A stretch of DNA of 64,000 bases from Chrysoperla carnea (taxonomy: Eukaryota > Arthropoda > Insecta > Neuroptera > Chrysopidae), in NCBI RefSeq assembly GCF_905475395.1, contig NC_058337.1:14868983-14932982 (forward strand), read 5' to 3'. Made by a program: the position numbers and the translations under genes. Shown here in pieces: positions 23,501 through 34,708 of this stretch (position 1 is the first letter of the stretch; each line of letters begins with the position of its first letter). The notes beneath the pieces were generated by a model. It searched no databases, was not told the DNA's origin, and saw only the letters and a program-made list of their open reading frames with translations.

Positions 23501-26500
23501 ATTGACTAAAATTTATTTAATTAAAAATAGCCATGAACATTTTTCCATTGAAAAATTATGATAGGTGTGTCAATAAAATCAATAAAATTTCATAAACAAT
23601 ATGTCTTATCCGGCTAGTAGATGGGTGAAGTTCGACTTTATACCGTCTTTTGTACTAGGGATTTATTTTTCAAGGCATAGAAAAATGTGTATAATTATAT
23701 TAGCCCTTCGCCAATGTCTAAAAACAATGGAGATTCAAGGTCAAAATAGGATATTTTCCTAACAACTTAGTGTGGTTGACTTGAATTTTCTAAACAATAT
23801 CCTTTCTGAATGGGATAGATCAGATAAATTGTTTTTTTTTGTTTATTATTGTCTACCTGATACCAGCTTAAAAATAAGATTTCGAAAAAAATCTTTACAG
23901 CTATCCTAAAGTTTACAATTTTTAAAGAGATTTTACTTTAAAGCTATAAAGGGACATTCTTAAAGTGTGCCTATAAATAAATTCATTGCACCGCGGTCTT
24001 ATGTTAAATACATTTATATTTGATAATACTAACCTCGATTTCACCATTCCAGTGTCAATTACGTGCTTGATACCACTGATTGTTAATGAAGTTTCAGCAA
24101 CATTGGTACTAAGTATAATTTTCCTCATGCCTGGTGCCAAAGGTCGAAATGCATCCAATTGTTGTTGGGAAGGTAATCCAGCATATAAGGGATATACTTT
24201 GATAGGAATTTTACTAGCAGGATGTTCATTTGCTATTAGTCTTACGCTATGTGCTACGCTTTCGATTTCTTCTTGTCCAGTTAAAAAGACTAAAATGTCT
24301 TCACTGTAAATAAAGCATATTTATTTAAAATAACTAATTTTTTGTTTGATAAATTAAACGGACATTTACATTTTATACGACAAAAAATCGATTTTTTAGT
24401 TCGCAAATTAAAAAAAAAATATATAAGGTTTAAATTTAACCACGCAAAAGAAGAATTATATAATTCGTATTGGATTCAAAATCGTATATCTCCAGTTGTG
24501 GGAGAAACTCTAAAAGGCCGCTTTCAAGAAAATAAATCTTAAAAAAATTAAAATGAGTTCAACAAAATTTTAAAATAATCTTTGGGCTATGCCTTTAAAA
24601 CCTAAGAAATAATCTTAATAGTCTACCTACAGTACAGAGGTTATGGTTTCGTGAATAACACTCTTACGAAACTTCGTGAGTGTCTTCATTTCAGTGGAAC
24701 CTACAACGTTTCCATTTACGAAAATTTTGGAATTTGGGGCGTTTTCAATGCGGAAAACGGAAAACATGTCAATTAAACGACCTATTAAATAAATATGAAC
24801 AATAATTTGCTTCTTTCTTAAATGCAAGATAAATGAATACAATAAGAGAGAAGTGCCCTACAACAATATTTAGCCGTTTGGCGTGAACTCCACCCCAACA
24901 CATGTCGGAAAAACGAGGGTATGAAAATTTATCAACAACCGGCTAATTTTTACAGAAATTTTTTATAAATTTTAGTAAAATTGAATGTTCATACTGGTCA
25001 TCAAATTTCATGAGCTGTTTTTTTAGACCACTACATTTTTTTATCATAAAATTGCTCAAATTTAATGTGTTTTTCGCGGCCTACAAGTGTTTATAATAAA
25101 ACATATAGTCGTTAAATTGACATGTTTAAGACATAGGCTTGAGAAAACGGCTCATTAACTTTGTAGACCAGCATGCGGATTTAATTTTACTAAAATTTAA
25201 TTTACATTTGTGCAGAAATTGGCCGGTATTCTCTCTTATTACATTCATTTATCATGCATTCAAAAAAAAGAAAATTGTTGTTCATATTTTTTTTTAAATC
25301 GGTCGTATAATTGACAAGTTTTCCGTTTTCCACATTGAAAACGCCACAATTTCCAATGTTTTCGTAAATTTAAACATTGTAGGTTACACTGAAATGAAGC
25401 CACTCACGAAGTTTCATAACAGTGTCATTCACGAAACCACATCCTCTCTGTACTTTAGACTATAAATTTTATCATTCATACATAGGTTTCAATTGGGAAA
25501 GACTGCGCGGAAAAATAGATCAGTTTTCTTTGAATTTTGTATTTTCTTCTATTTTTATTTGGAATAGTAAAACAATTGCTATGTATTAATCTAACAATTC
25601 CTATTATGACATTAGAAAAAATTTAGTGAATCTAAGAAAATCTTGTGGGATAGAAAATATTTAGTCAATCTTTAGCAAAAAATTTTTCTTTTTCCATTCT
25701 CCAAAATGTAATCGCAAGTGGAAATTGTTCGTAATCAGAAAATCAAGAATAAATATAGCTGAAAAGTCATGCCAAGTAATAAGTAATAATACATTCCTTT
25801 ACCATTTCCAAGGTGAACCCAATTCTAAAAACTGTCATATACTCTAATTTTAACAAAACTGTAAATTATAAATTTTAACATGGTTTTTGTCGGCATTCTA
25901 CTATAGCAAAAGAACCAATCTATCGAAAAAATTACTTGCACTTCCGGTAATCATCTTGATGGTCGAAGTGTATTGGAATCAGCATACATTATAAAATGGT
26001 AAAATAGTGCAGCCAATCCTTAAAAGAGCCAAAAGAACACGAATAATTTTTTGAACTTTTAAATAAACTAATATAAATAAAATTATTAGTTTTGCCTGCT
26101 TGATAAAATGCTATGTTAAGCCTTTAAATTCGATTTTAAGAATATAATCAATTATATAATAGATTTTTTTTTAACGCAAAAAAGGTTGATAACGAAAAAA
26201 CAAAGATAGCATAACTGCTGACAGTTGACAGCATAGGGCTATTAAACATGTAGCGTTACACGAAAGAAAGTCTTTTTATTTTTGAGCAACATTTTAAAAA
26301 TAATTATGGCTTCGGAACTACAGCTCGCAATTTTAGGACGACCGTGATCTTAGTAGTGATTTAAGTTCATCAATTGCAGGAAAATACTGCTCTAGTATTG
26401 GCTCTTCAAAGGGCGTGAATTATTTTTCTTTCCCGTAATAGAAAACGAATGCTGATAAAATACATTTCGACTCAAAATGTCTGCGGGTTGAAATTCGAGT

Positions 26501-28200
26501 AATTATTGATGACGACTTGTTTCTATTTATTTTTAAAAAAAATCTAAATGGTTTCGAAAAACTGATAAAATGAAATAAAAGAGTATTACTTAATCAATAT
26601 TTTCATATTAGTAAAAACCCAGAATGCCATGAGATGATGAAACCATTAATATCGATTTTTTTCTTAAGTAAATGTAAATAATCCTTTCATATAATATAAT
26701 ATATACTTTGCAGGTCGTTGTTTATGAATTTGAAATATTGTAACTAAACATGAATGTACATAATCTTCCTGAGCTTTTACTGTATAATTGATATTTACAG
26801 AGTAAGTTCGACCTTCCAAATAAATTGCAACAGCATTGTTAAAATATTTTGAAAAATGATCCACGTTCATTGTAGCTGACATTATAATTATCTAAAACAG
26901 TAAAGATTTTTGAATTATGCCAAAGAAATAATATACAAGATGGACCATTTTAATATATTATGGTTAAGAGCTCGTTTTGTAGTTAATCAATCAAAAATTA
27001 ACTTAAACAAAAGTTGCAGATTTTGATAGGGGACATCATGTTCTGACATTAGATTGGATCTAATTCTCCGGATTGATTTAGTAGTCAATTTAGATCTTAA
27101 AAGGTAAGAGATAGAATGACACTTTAAATTCTCATAAGTTGATTCACATAAAAAAACTAATATTTTTTCGAAAATCGTTATCTTTCGGAAAAATATGTCA
27201 TTATTGCATTTAATCGAAAGACTCTAGCTACTCTACTCTAGCTACAGAAAAATGCTTTAACCAAAATTTGTTGAGGGTAGTAAAAGGCATTCGCCTGTGT
27301 CCATGATTTTGACCTGAAATTCTAGTTTCAAGGTCATTTGATCTTGATCTAACTACAATAATTCATTGTCCAATTTTGACGTCATACCAATCGTAGGAAC
27401 CATACATAAATAAATAATAATACCTTAAGAGCAGGGAAATTTTTAGCTTTTCTAATTTTTTGTGCTTGTTTAACAATACCAAATAATACATCGGTATGAA
27501 CGGTACGTTCATGTGCTTCATCCAATACAATTATACTATATGCCAATAATAATTTATCAACCATCGCTTCTCGAAGTAGCATACCATCAGTCATGAATTT
27601 AAGTTTTGTACTTTTCGTTGTACAATCTTCAAAACGTACTGTGTACCCAACAATTTGTCCAACTTCTGACTGACATTCTAGTGCAACACGTTGTGCAAGT
27701 GATATTGCAGCCACACGACGTGGTTGTGTTATTCCTATCTTTTTATTACCCTCAAATCGAGCTGAGTGTATATACTGAGGTATTTGAGTGGTTTTACCAC
27801 TACCCGTTTCTCCTAATATTATAACTGTTTCTCGTTTGTTGATTTCTTCCAATAATCTGCAACATTCATAAGGTCAATACAACAGAAACTTGAGCAGATT
27901 AGTCACTACTAAATTATCTAACCTATTTCGTATAGCAAAAACAGGCAAATTTCGTCTTTGTTGTTGAATATTTTTGTTTGCAATTGCCTTTTTGTTTTGT
28001 TGATCATTTCCAGCTTGATTTCCATTTACTTCTTTTTTCTTATTATTAACGCCGTTAGAATTAGATTTTAAATGATCGTCAATTTTAATTTTTTTTGGGC
28101 TATTACCCGAAGGGAGCACTGGTGTTGGTTTTATTCGTTTAATTGCAGCTTTGGTAATTTGTAACCAATTTTTTGATGAAATATTATATTTTGAATCCAT
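20506..28200 (-). CDS. Dhx33: DEAH-box RNA helicase, DHX33-like, six exons
   Basis: ATP-dependent RNA helicase of the DEAH/RHA type; animal DHX33 acts in the nucleolus in rRNA synthesis and also in translation and RNA sensing. Exons are 28200-27923, 27856-27424, 26891-26707, 24303-24034, 22281-21492 and 20715-20506. All five junctions are GT-AG and in phase, giving 721 aa (human DHX33 is about 707). The start is the ATG at 28200; the frame opens four codons earlier only with TTG. Motifs in order: a Lys/Asn-rich N-tail, RRNLPVF, Walker A GETGSGKT (108-115), DEAH (205-208), SAT (242-244), ILVFLTGQEE (about 302-311), STNVAETSLTISG (motif V), QRAGRAGR (412-419), the ratchet/winged-helix region with GDHLSLLTIF, and an OB-fold tail with HIHPSSVLHG. 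The DTKTPVHIHPSSVLHG tail and AWQRAGRAGRE context fit DHX33 better than other DEAH helicases. No disabling change was seen, so the gene should be functional. Confidence 0.93.
23111..23650. mobile_element. Foldback element in DHX33 intron 4
   Basis: The ends are inverted copies: AAAGACGGTATAAGGTCGA at the left and the complement of TTCGACTTTATACCGTCTTT at the right. The arms continue inward for over 200 bp (ATGAAATTTTATTGATTTAT, then TTCATGGCTATTTTTAATTA, then TAATTAAATTAT and TACCAATTTCGA) around a short centre near 23370. No coding capacity. A clean target-site duplication was not found. A partial relative is at 16.37-16.47 kb. Confidence 0.75.
24618..25464. mobile_element. 847-bp foldback element in DHX33 intron 3
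   Basis: Two arms of about 400 bp face each other around 25050. Pairs include ATAGTCTACCTACAGTACAG with TGTACTTTAGACTAT, GGTTATGGTTTCGTGAATAA with CATTCACGAAACCACATCC, and AATTTTAGTAAAATTGAATG with AATTTTACTAAAATTTAATT. The arms have diverged by small indels but align throughout. No open frame fits a protein family, and no target-site duplication was found. Confidence 0.8.
26938..27390 (+). repeat. Dispersed repeat family B in DHX33 intron 2
   Basis: Shares several blocks with 39.54-39.73 kb (GGACCATTTTAAT, GACATCATGTTCTGACAT against GACATCATGTTCTTACAT) and with 45.65-46.0 kb (TTGCATTTAAT, GACCTGAAATTCTAGTTTC). Class unknown. Confidence 0.55.
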
Positions 28201-29782
28201 TTTTTTACACAAATTAACCTAAACGCACATGCTACACATGTTTTTGAAATTTTGTAAACGCAGTCAAACGTACAAAAACACATGCAGATACAAATATGTA
28301 TATGGCATATAATTTATTGAATACTCAAACCATATAGATTCCTACAATATGATCAACATAATATTGAATTTGAAATATAGGGTGCGACCCTGCGACCGAT
28401 ACATAATAATAGTGGACAAGAGCTTTATATATGTGAGTAAGAGTGTTCGCCATTTTTGTACTAATATCAAGTGTACAAAATGTTCTCGAACACTATTTTT
28501 TAGTAACGAAAAATTTTTTAATTTATACTTTATTAATTATATCATGACTATACGAAAAATTATATATTTTTATGGAATATAATTTCTATTTTTTTTACTA
28601 ATAAAGAAAATTTAAGTTATGATTATGGACAAAGAATACAGAATATCCAAGATCTGTCAAATTAATAACGAAAAATAATTTTCTAACTTTTGTAAAGCTT
28701 CCAATCTTTTCAATAATACAATTTCAAATTTTTCAAGCAAACTCCTTGATTAATTTTTTTTTTACATTTTGGGTTGTCAGTGACTTAAATTTTAAAGAAT
28801 TTAGTAATTCAAAAAAAATAACCCACCAGGGAGTAAATAATAAATAAAGATCAAACTTACGAAAAATTCGTGGAAAGATGGATTTTTGCATGAACCTTGA
28901 ATTTGTGGTTCTAAACAAAATTCCAAAAGCCCCTATCGATCCGCATACCGCTACATTAATTACTCGAGGTCAAATAATAAATATCAAAAAATACGATTTT
29001 TTGCGAACTGTCACTGTTATCGAAAAAATTATGGACACTATAGAAGGACACTGAACTCTATCTAACCAAATATCTGTCAAAAAAAAGATGACAGTTGTCT
29101 TCCTTTGGTACCGTGATAGAGGAAGGAGAGTAATAGTATAAGAGCTAGCAATGTTTTCGAGAGTGAATTTCAGGTCAACCGATTTTATGATATGCCATTC
29201 TTCTTGCTCTTTCAGTTAGAGCCTGGGTCATCTGGCTGACGGTATCGGTTGCGTTTTAGTAGTGCGCATCCTACCTGTACAGGTAATAATCCTAAATTTT
29301 AAAGTATTTTAGTATTTCTGTAATTTTAATATTATGTTATTTAAGTATAGAAAAGTCTAAAATTAATTTGCCAGACGTTAATTCAGTTGTTAAACCTTGA
29401 CAACAGAGAAGTTTTATTATTTTAGTGATCACTTGGTTTAAATCCAGCAGCAGTCACAAATTTTTTTTAAAATTTATAATCATATGTGTCACTATTAGAT
29501 TTTTTTTCTATTTCATTTTTGTTATGTTGAACATTTCATATTTTATTCTTTTATAACTCTGCATTGTTTTAACTAAGCAATTACCTCAGTTGTTGGCACG
29601 CTTAAAATCGTTTGACACTCAGTCTATGTAGCTATAATGTCAATGCAGTAATGAGAGCCTCTCCTCACTTAAGGCTCTCCTCTATCATATACTCTTTGAT
29701 CTATGGATCTAAACATTAGAGCGAATGGCGTCATTGGTTAACTGTCATAAAAACTTATAATTTGAGCAAACTCATTAAAAAA
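28201..29782. other. Intergenic between DHX33 and the zinc-finger pseudogene
   Basis: This 1.6 kb separates two divergently oriented genes, so it should contain the DHX33 promoter just above 28200. I see no TATA element. The short frames at 28349-28582 and 28733-28918 have no coding character. Confidence 0.4.
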
Positions 29783-30905
29783 ATGGAAAATAATGTATTT
29801 CATGAAGTAAATAATCATTTTTTAATCGATGACGAAAATGTAGTTCTTATTAAAAATGAAATTATTGATGAAAGTTATTCAATGGAACATGAATCAATTA
29901 AAGAAGAAAATAATAAAACGAATGACCATGCAATTAAAAAGGAAATAATAGAAGAAAATGTTACAATAAAACACGAAGGAATTGATTTCAATGAAGAGTT
30001 TTCCATGTTTAAATATAAAAAAATTAAACTTGAACGTCAATTAAATACAGAATTTATAACAAAGGATGAAATATTTGATGAAAATGTTTTAGAACAGCAA
30101 TCAATTCAAAACGAAGGTAAGAATATTTGTGACGTTTGTGATAAAAAATTTGCTCAGCAAAGCTGTTTAACTGTACATACACGAATTCGTAGTGGAGATA
30201 AGCCTTTTTCATGTGAAATTTGTGATTAAGCTTTTATTTAAAAACATGATTTAATTCGACGTGAACGAATTCATAGTGGAAAATAACTTGTTTATTGTAA
30301 AATTTGTGAGAATGCTTCTATTTAAAAACATGGTTTAATTCGACATGAACAAATTCATTCTGGAGAAAAACCTTTTCCATGTGAAGGCTGTAATAAAACA
30401 TTTACTATGCAAGATAATTTAATTAAACTCGAACGAATTCATAGTAGTTTAAACTTATTTCCTGTGAATATTATGGTAAATCATTTACTCGCCGCAACAG
30501 TTTAGAAACACATAAACGAGCTTATACTGGGGAAAACATTTTTCGTGTGCAGTTTGTGATAAATTATTTAATAAGTAAAACAGTTTAGAAACAAAAATGG
30601 AATTATAACCTTTTTCTTGCGTTTGTGATAAAACATTTAATTATAAATAGAATTTCATTCGACATGAACGAATTCATGCTGGGGAAAAACCTTTTTCTTG
30701 TGCAGTTTGTGATAAATACTTGACTCAGCATAGCAGTTTAGAAACACAAACGGGCTCAAGCTGTAGAAAAACCCTTACCGTGAAGTATGTGACATAACGA
30801 ATCCATAGTGGGGACAAAACGTTTTTCTTGTGAAGCTTTTAGTCAATAATTTATTCACAAAAGCGACTTAATTTACCATAAACGAACTCATATCAGAAAC
30901 ATTTA
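29783..30905 (+). pseudogene. Decayed C2H2 zinc-finger protein gene
   Basis: The first 148 codons, from the ATG at 29783, are open and encode an acidic/Lys-rich linker with repeated IKEE, KKEIIEE and IKHEG words. A first finger follows (CDVCDKKFAQQSCLTVHTRI, linker SGDKPF), then CEICD and a TAA at 30227. Beyond it about eight more fingers can still be read in shifting frames, for example [30 protein letters not shown] and KSDLIYHKRTH, interrupted by many stops and frameshifts. Intact relatives are nuclear DNA-binding transcription factors of lineage-expanded arthropod families. Only a short N-terminal product with one finger could be made, so I treat it as a pseudogene. The frame is open seven codons further upstream, but only from a TTG. 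Confidence 0.8.
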
Positions 30906-30977
30906 AATGTTAAGCTCAATAATTTTTTTTGTGCGATTAAATGCGTCATTTTAAATAAAATTTGAATTAAATCAGAT

Positions 30978-31255
30978 ATTGAAATGAGCAATTAGGTCAA
31001 TGGGTCTTGTAAATCGTTAGAGATAGAAAAAGTTTAAATGTAAAAAATGTTTCTTATAAAAAATAAACAACTTTTGTTTGAAACGTTTTTTTGTAAACAT
31101 CACTGTTCATCCGTGAGTATGTGTTTGTGTGTAAGAGTGTCTATCTTTTTTGTCTACGTGGTGTAAAAAACAAACAATTGCGTTATCAACACTGCCTAGA
31201 CATGGTATTTCAACAGTTAACTCAGTCAATTTTTTATTTTCACTTGTTGAATATA
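30978..31255 (+). repeat. Dispersed repeat family A, 3' part
   Basis: Starts at the GAGCAATTAGGTCAATGGGT region and ends GGTATTTCAACAGTTAACTC and TTTTCACTTGTT. The 5' half is missing. Confidence 0.75.
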
Positions 31256-31336
31256 CATTTTTTAACTAACCAAATATTTAAATAATATAATCTTAAAAAA
31301 TTAGTGATAGTAAAAATCTTAGAAACCTAACTAGCC

Positions 31337-32186
31337 CAGTGCACTTACGCACCGGCCCAATAGTTTTGACACTAGATTTTTTTTATTCATTCATTCAATA
31401 GGGGGTTGTTTGTAGACCTAAAATCTGATTTTGCGAACTCGGGAAATTAACCCTTTTGTCGACGTCTTGGAAAATGACTTTTTAAGTTTTGGCCCATATC
31501 TCAAATTTGATGATTTTGATGTCGTTGAACTTGCCTGCGTTTTATCTTCAAACCCATTTATGTCAAAGTACACGCTACGATTGATAGAAAAAAAGTTATT
31601 CGTGTTCATTCAAGTTCAATTTTTTTGCGAGTTTCTTATTATAACAGTTTTTTGCAAATAGTTTTTTAATAGTGCATCTTCTTATTCAAGAGATATCAAG
31701 CTGAAATTTTTACAGCTTGCTTTAAACAACCTAGGTTTATTGGGTCTTGGATCCGCAAAACCCATCTTTTAAACCTTAAATACAAAAGTTTAGATTTAAA
31801 AAATTTTTCTTATAAAAAAAAACAACACTGTTTACCCGTTTAGGTTAGAAATACAAACTGTGAAACAAAAAAGAAACTCACGAAAATTTTTAACTTTGAA
31901 CAAGAATAACGTTTTCCAATCAAGCGTAGTGTGTACTTTGAAATAAATGGGTTTGAAGATGGTAAGTTCAACGACAATCAAAATCATCGATATTGAACGA
32001 ATAAAACGCAAGATATGGGTCAAAACGTAAGAAAAATCATTTTCCAAGATGGCGGCGAAACAGTTAATTTCCGGAAAGGCAAAATCAGATTTAAGGTCTC
32101 CAAACAACCCCCTATTGAATGAATGAGTAAACAAATCTGTGTCAAAACTTTTGGACCACCCCTCTACGATTTACGTAAGTGCACTG
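31337..32186. mobile_element. Foldback element with CAGTGCACTTACG termini
   Basis: Both ends carry CAGTGCACTTACG in inverted orientation (31337 and 32174-32186). The arms continue for about 300 bp: CAATAGGGGGTTGTTTG against CAAACAACCCCCTATTG, and CTTGGAAAATGA against TCATTTTCCAAG. The centre (31685-31830) holds a family A fragment that probably inserted later. It lies 200 bp upstream of the piggyBac ORF. No target-site duplication was recognised. Confidence 0.8.
31685..31830 (+). repeat. Family A fragment inside the foldback element
   Basis: AGAGATATCAAGCTGAAATT, GGGTCTTGGATCCGCAAAAC and AAACCTTAAATACAAAAGTT are degraded family A blocks, sitting in the loop between the arms. Confidence 0.6.
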
Positions 32187-32385
32187 GACCAAACAGTTTT
32201 TGTGTGAATTATTTATCTTCACTATTTGAAAAAATATTCTAATTACTTTACAAAGTTGTAAACATTTTGCGTATGCATTGTATGCATTGTTATTTTTAAT
32301 TCAAAAGTTTTATCTATCCATAACTTAGCTAACATTAATCATTTTCTTATTGTGTAATTGTTTTATTATAGATTCACAAACTATC

Positions 32386-34179
32386 ATGGGGTCTTATAAT
32401 TTAAATTCTTCCCATCAATTTGAAAAAACAATAGCTGACCAATGTAATTTAAATTTACTTGAACTCATCGAAGAAGAAGAATCTGATGCAGAAGATGAAA
32501 TAAGTGATCACAACACAGGTACTGAACAGTCTGACTTAGACAACTCTGACGATGATGGTGGAGTTGAAGATGAAAACAGAAAAAAATATAATTTTTTATT
32601 GGGTAAAGATAAAGAAACCAAGTGGGGCCTTAATCCACCAAATAAAACGATTGAAACGACAAAAGAAAATATTAATACGTATCTACCAGGTGTGAATGGT
32701 CCTGCGAAACAAGTAAAAAATATAGTTGGTATATGGAAGTTATTTTTCCCATTATCAACTGTACAAGAGATAGTAACATTCACCAACGCTTACTTGGAAA
32801 AATTAAAGCTGGAAGCTAAATATAAGCGAGATGTACGAACTACTAATGTCAATGAAATATATGCTTTAATTGGTTTGCTATATTTAATTGGTTTGAAACA
32901 TGGATCACATTTTACTTTGAAAGAATTGTGGTGTTCAGATGGGACAGCACCAGACATTTTTCGAAGTGTGATGAGTTTGCAAAGATTTAACTTGTTGTTA
33001 AGAGCATTGCGATTCGATGACTTCAATAGTCGTGAAGAAAGGAAGGCGTTCGACAACTTAGCTCCAATTCGAAAATTCAGTGATGATTTTATTGACAGAT
33101 GCCAAAACTTATACACACCAGGAAAATTTTTAACTATAGATGAAATGTTAGAGAGTTTCCGGGGCCGGTGTAAATTTCGTCAGTATATTGCTAACAAACC
33201 TGCTAAATATGGAATCAAAATCTATTCATTAGTTGATTCTAAAACATTTTATACTGTAAAAATGGAAATTTACGGAGGAAAACAGCCTGACGGACCATAT
33301 AAAAAATCGAATAGCGCATTTGATTTGGTTAAAAGATTGAGTTCGCCAATACTCAATACTGGTCGTAATATAACGATGGATAATTATTTTACCTCAGTGC
33401 CTCTAGCTCAAGATTTATTAAAAAATCACAAGACAACAATCGTAGGAACAATTAGTAAGAATGAAAGGGAGTTGCCTCCTGAGTTTTTGGTGACAAGAAA
33501 GAGGCCTGTTGCTAGTAGTCAATTTGCGTTTACTGATAATTGCACTTTAGTATCTTACGTTCCTAAAAAGAATAAAAATGTTCTTGTTTTATCAACATTG
33601 CATTACTCGAATCAAATAGACGCGAATTCTGGAGAAAAAATGAAACCCGAAATGATCACATTTTACAATTCTACAAAAGGAGGCGTGGATACAGTTGATG
33701 AGTTAAAAGGAATTTATACAACGGCCCGAGAGACTAAGCGTTGGCCTATGGTAATATTTTACTCATTTTTAAACATATCTGGTATAAATGCGCAAATCAT
33801 TTATAAAGATAATAATTTAACGAATCAAAACTTAAATCCAAACCTTACACGACGTGAATTTTTAAAAACTTTGTCATTAGAGTTGATTCAGCCTCATCTT
33901 CTTGATCGTCTCAAAGAAACAAGATTAACAATGGAACTTCGACAAACTATTATGAAAATTACTAAATTAAAAACGGGCGTTGTGCCTGAAGAAGATGTTA
34001 TAACGCCATGTTCAGATGAAACAGGAAAGGATGGGTTTTGTTCGTATTGTCCACGGCGAAAAAATCGTAAAACTAAAAAAAAGTGCAGGCAGTGTTCATT
34101 ACCTGTTTGCAATGAACATGTGGCCTTTCTCTGTATGAAGTGTGAAACTAAAATGATTGACAATTTTACCGAATGTTAA
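32386..34179 (+). CDS. piggyBac-type transposase or domesticated derivative
   Basis: An uninterrupted 597-aa DDE/D transposase of the piggyBac (DDE_Tnp_1_7) family, which cuts and pastes DNA at TTAA sites. The start is the first ATG, at 32386; an acceptor-like TTTTATTATAG lies just upstream (32371), so a 5' leader exon is possible. Domains: an acidic N-terminal region (LIEEEESDAEDE, DNSDDDGG), a DNA-binding/insertion region, the catalytic core with Asp252 in LTIDEMLESF, Asp332 in ITMDNYFTSVPL and Asp435 in KGGVDTVDELK, and a C-terminal Cys-rich ring-like zinc domain (CSYCPRR, CRQCSLPVCNEH, CMKC). All catalytic aspartates and zinc ligands look present. No piggyBac-like terminal repeats with TTAA were found on both sides. 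It could be a recent autonomous copy with ends I failed to see, or a retained host gene of PGBD type. Tandem AATAAA hexamers follow at 34183-34192. Confidence 0.9.
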   Translation: MGSYNLNSSHQFEKTIADQCNLNLLELIEEEESDAEDEISDHNTGTEQSDLDNSDDDGGVEDENRKKYNFLLGKDKETKWGLNPPNKTIETTKENINTYLPGVNGPAKQVKNIVGIWKLFFPLSTVQEIVTFTNAYLEKLKLEAKYKRDVRTTNVNEIYALIGLLYLIGLKHGSHFTLKELWCSDGTAPDIFRSVMSLQRFNLLLRALRFDDFNSREERKAFDNLAPIRKFSDDFIDRCQNLYTPGKFLTIDEMLESFRGRCKFRQYIANKPAKYGIKIYSLVDSKTFYTVKMEIYGGKQPDGPYKKSNSAFDLVKRLSSPILNTGRNITMDNYFTSVPLAQDLLKNHKTTIVGTISKNERELPPEFLVTRKRPVASSQFAFTDNCTLVSYVPKKNKNVLVLSTLHYSNQIDANSGEKMKPEMITFYNSTKGGVDTVDELKGIYTTARETKRWPMVIFYSFLNISGINAQIIYKDNNLTNQNLNPNLTRREFLKTLSLELIQPHLLDRLKETRLTMELRQTIMKITKLKTGVVPEEDVITPCSDETGKDGFCSYCPRRKNRKTKKKCRQCSLPVCNEHVAFLCMKCETKMIDNFTEC

Positions 34180-34182
34180 TTT

Positions 34183-34192
34183 AATAAATAAA
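34183..34192 (+). terminator. Candidate poly(A) signal of the piggyBac ORF
   Basis: AATAAATAAA four bases after the stop codon of the transposase. Confidence 0.45.
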
Positions 34193-34200
34193 ACCAAATG

Positions 34201-34708
34201 TTAACGTAGTTCCAGCATGGTATTTGCAGTTTCTATGTTAAAGCAATGGTACAATTTTTTTTTCGACAGAATTTAACGAAAAATTAAATTTAAGAATTTA
34301 ATAATGCTTACTATTAATTCCCAAAGTTTCAGAAATTTTGACCGTTTAAAATGGGAAATAATTATGCCAACGTCCCAATTTCGATCAATTTACGTCAAAA
34401 TTAATATCTCGAAAGTGAAAATTAATTTCTAAATTTTTTTTTTAGAATTTTATTGTATAAACATTTTTTTCTACTTTTTCTTCAATATATAATAATATCA
34501 TAAAAAATAGTTGGAGAGACCGGACATTTTACATGCTTTAAATGGGACATGACCCTCAAAATCGCGAACTTTGTCTTTAAATATCTCGCGATCTAAACGG
34601 TCAAAAATTATGAAATTTTAGGAATTCATAAATAAAGCTTTTATAAACCCGAGAAAAAAAATTCGGCCAAATCTGTCGAAAAGTGATTTCATGCTGGTAC
34701 TACCTTAA
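34201..34708. mobile_element. TTAA-flanked foldback, possible piggyBac-mobilised MITE
   Basis: The block is bounded by TTAA at 34201-34204 and 34705-34708. Its ends are inverted: CGTAGTTCCAGCATGG at the left and the complement of CATGCTGGTACTACC at the right (13 of 15 match). Arms of roughly 200 bp continue inward, with TCGACAGA against TCTGTCGA and AATTTTGACCGTTTA against TAAACGGTCAAAAATT. A TTAA duplication is the piggyBac insertion signature, and the element starts 21 bp after the transposase stop. Alternatively its right edge is the 3' end of the piggyBac element itself. Confidence 0.7.

Noticed and set aside
23986..24309. 107-codon plus-strand ORF
   Set aside because: Antisense to DHX33 exon 4, which carries clear helicase motifs.
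32508..33116. Two minus-strand ORFs over the transposase
   Set aside because: Antisense shadows of the piggyBac ORF.
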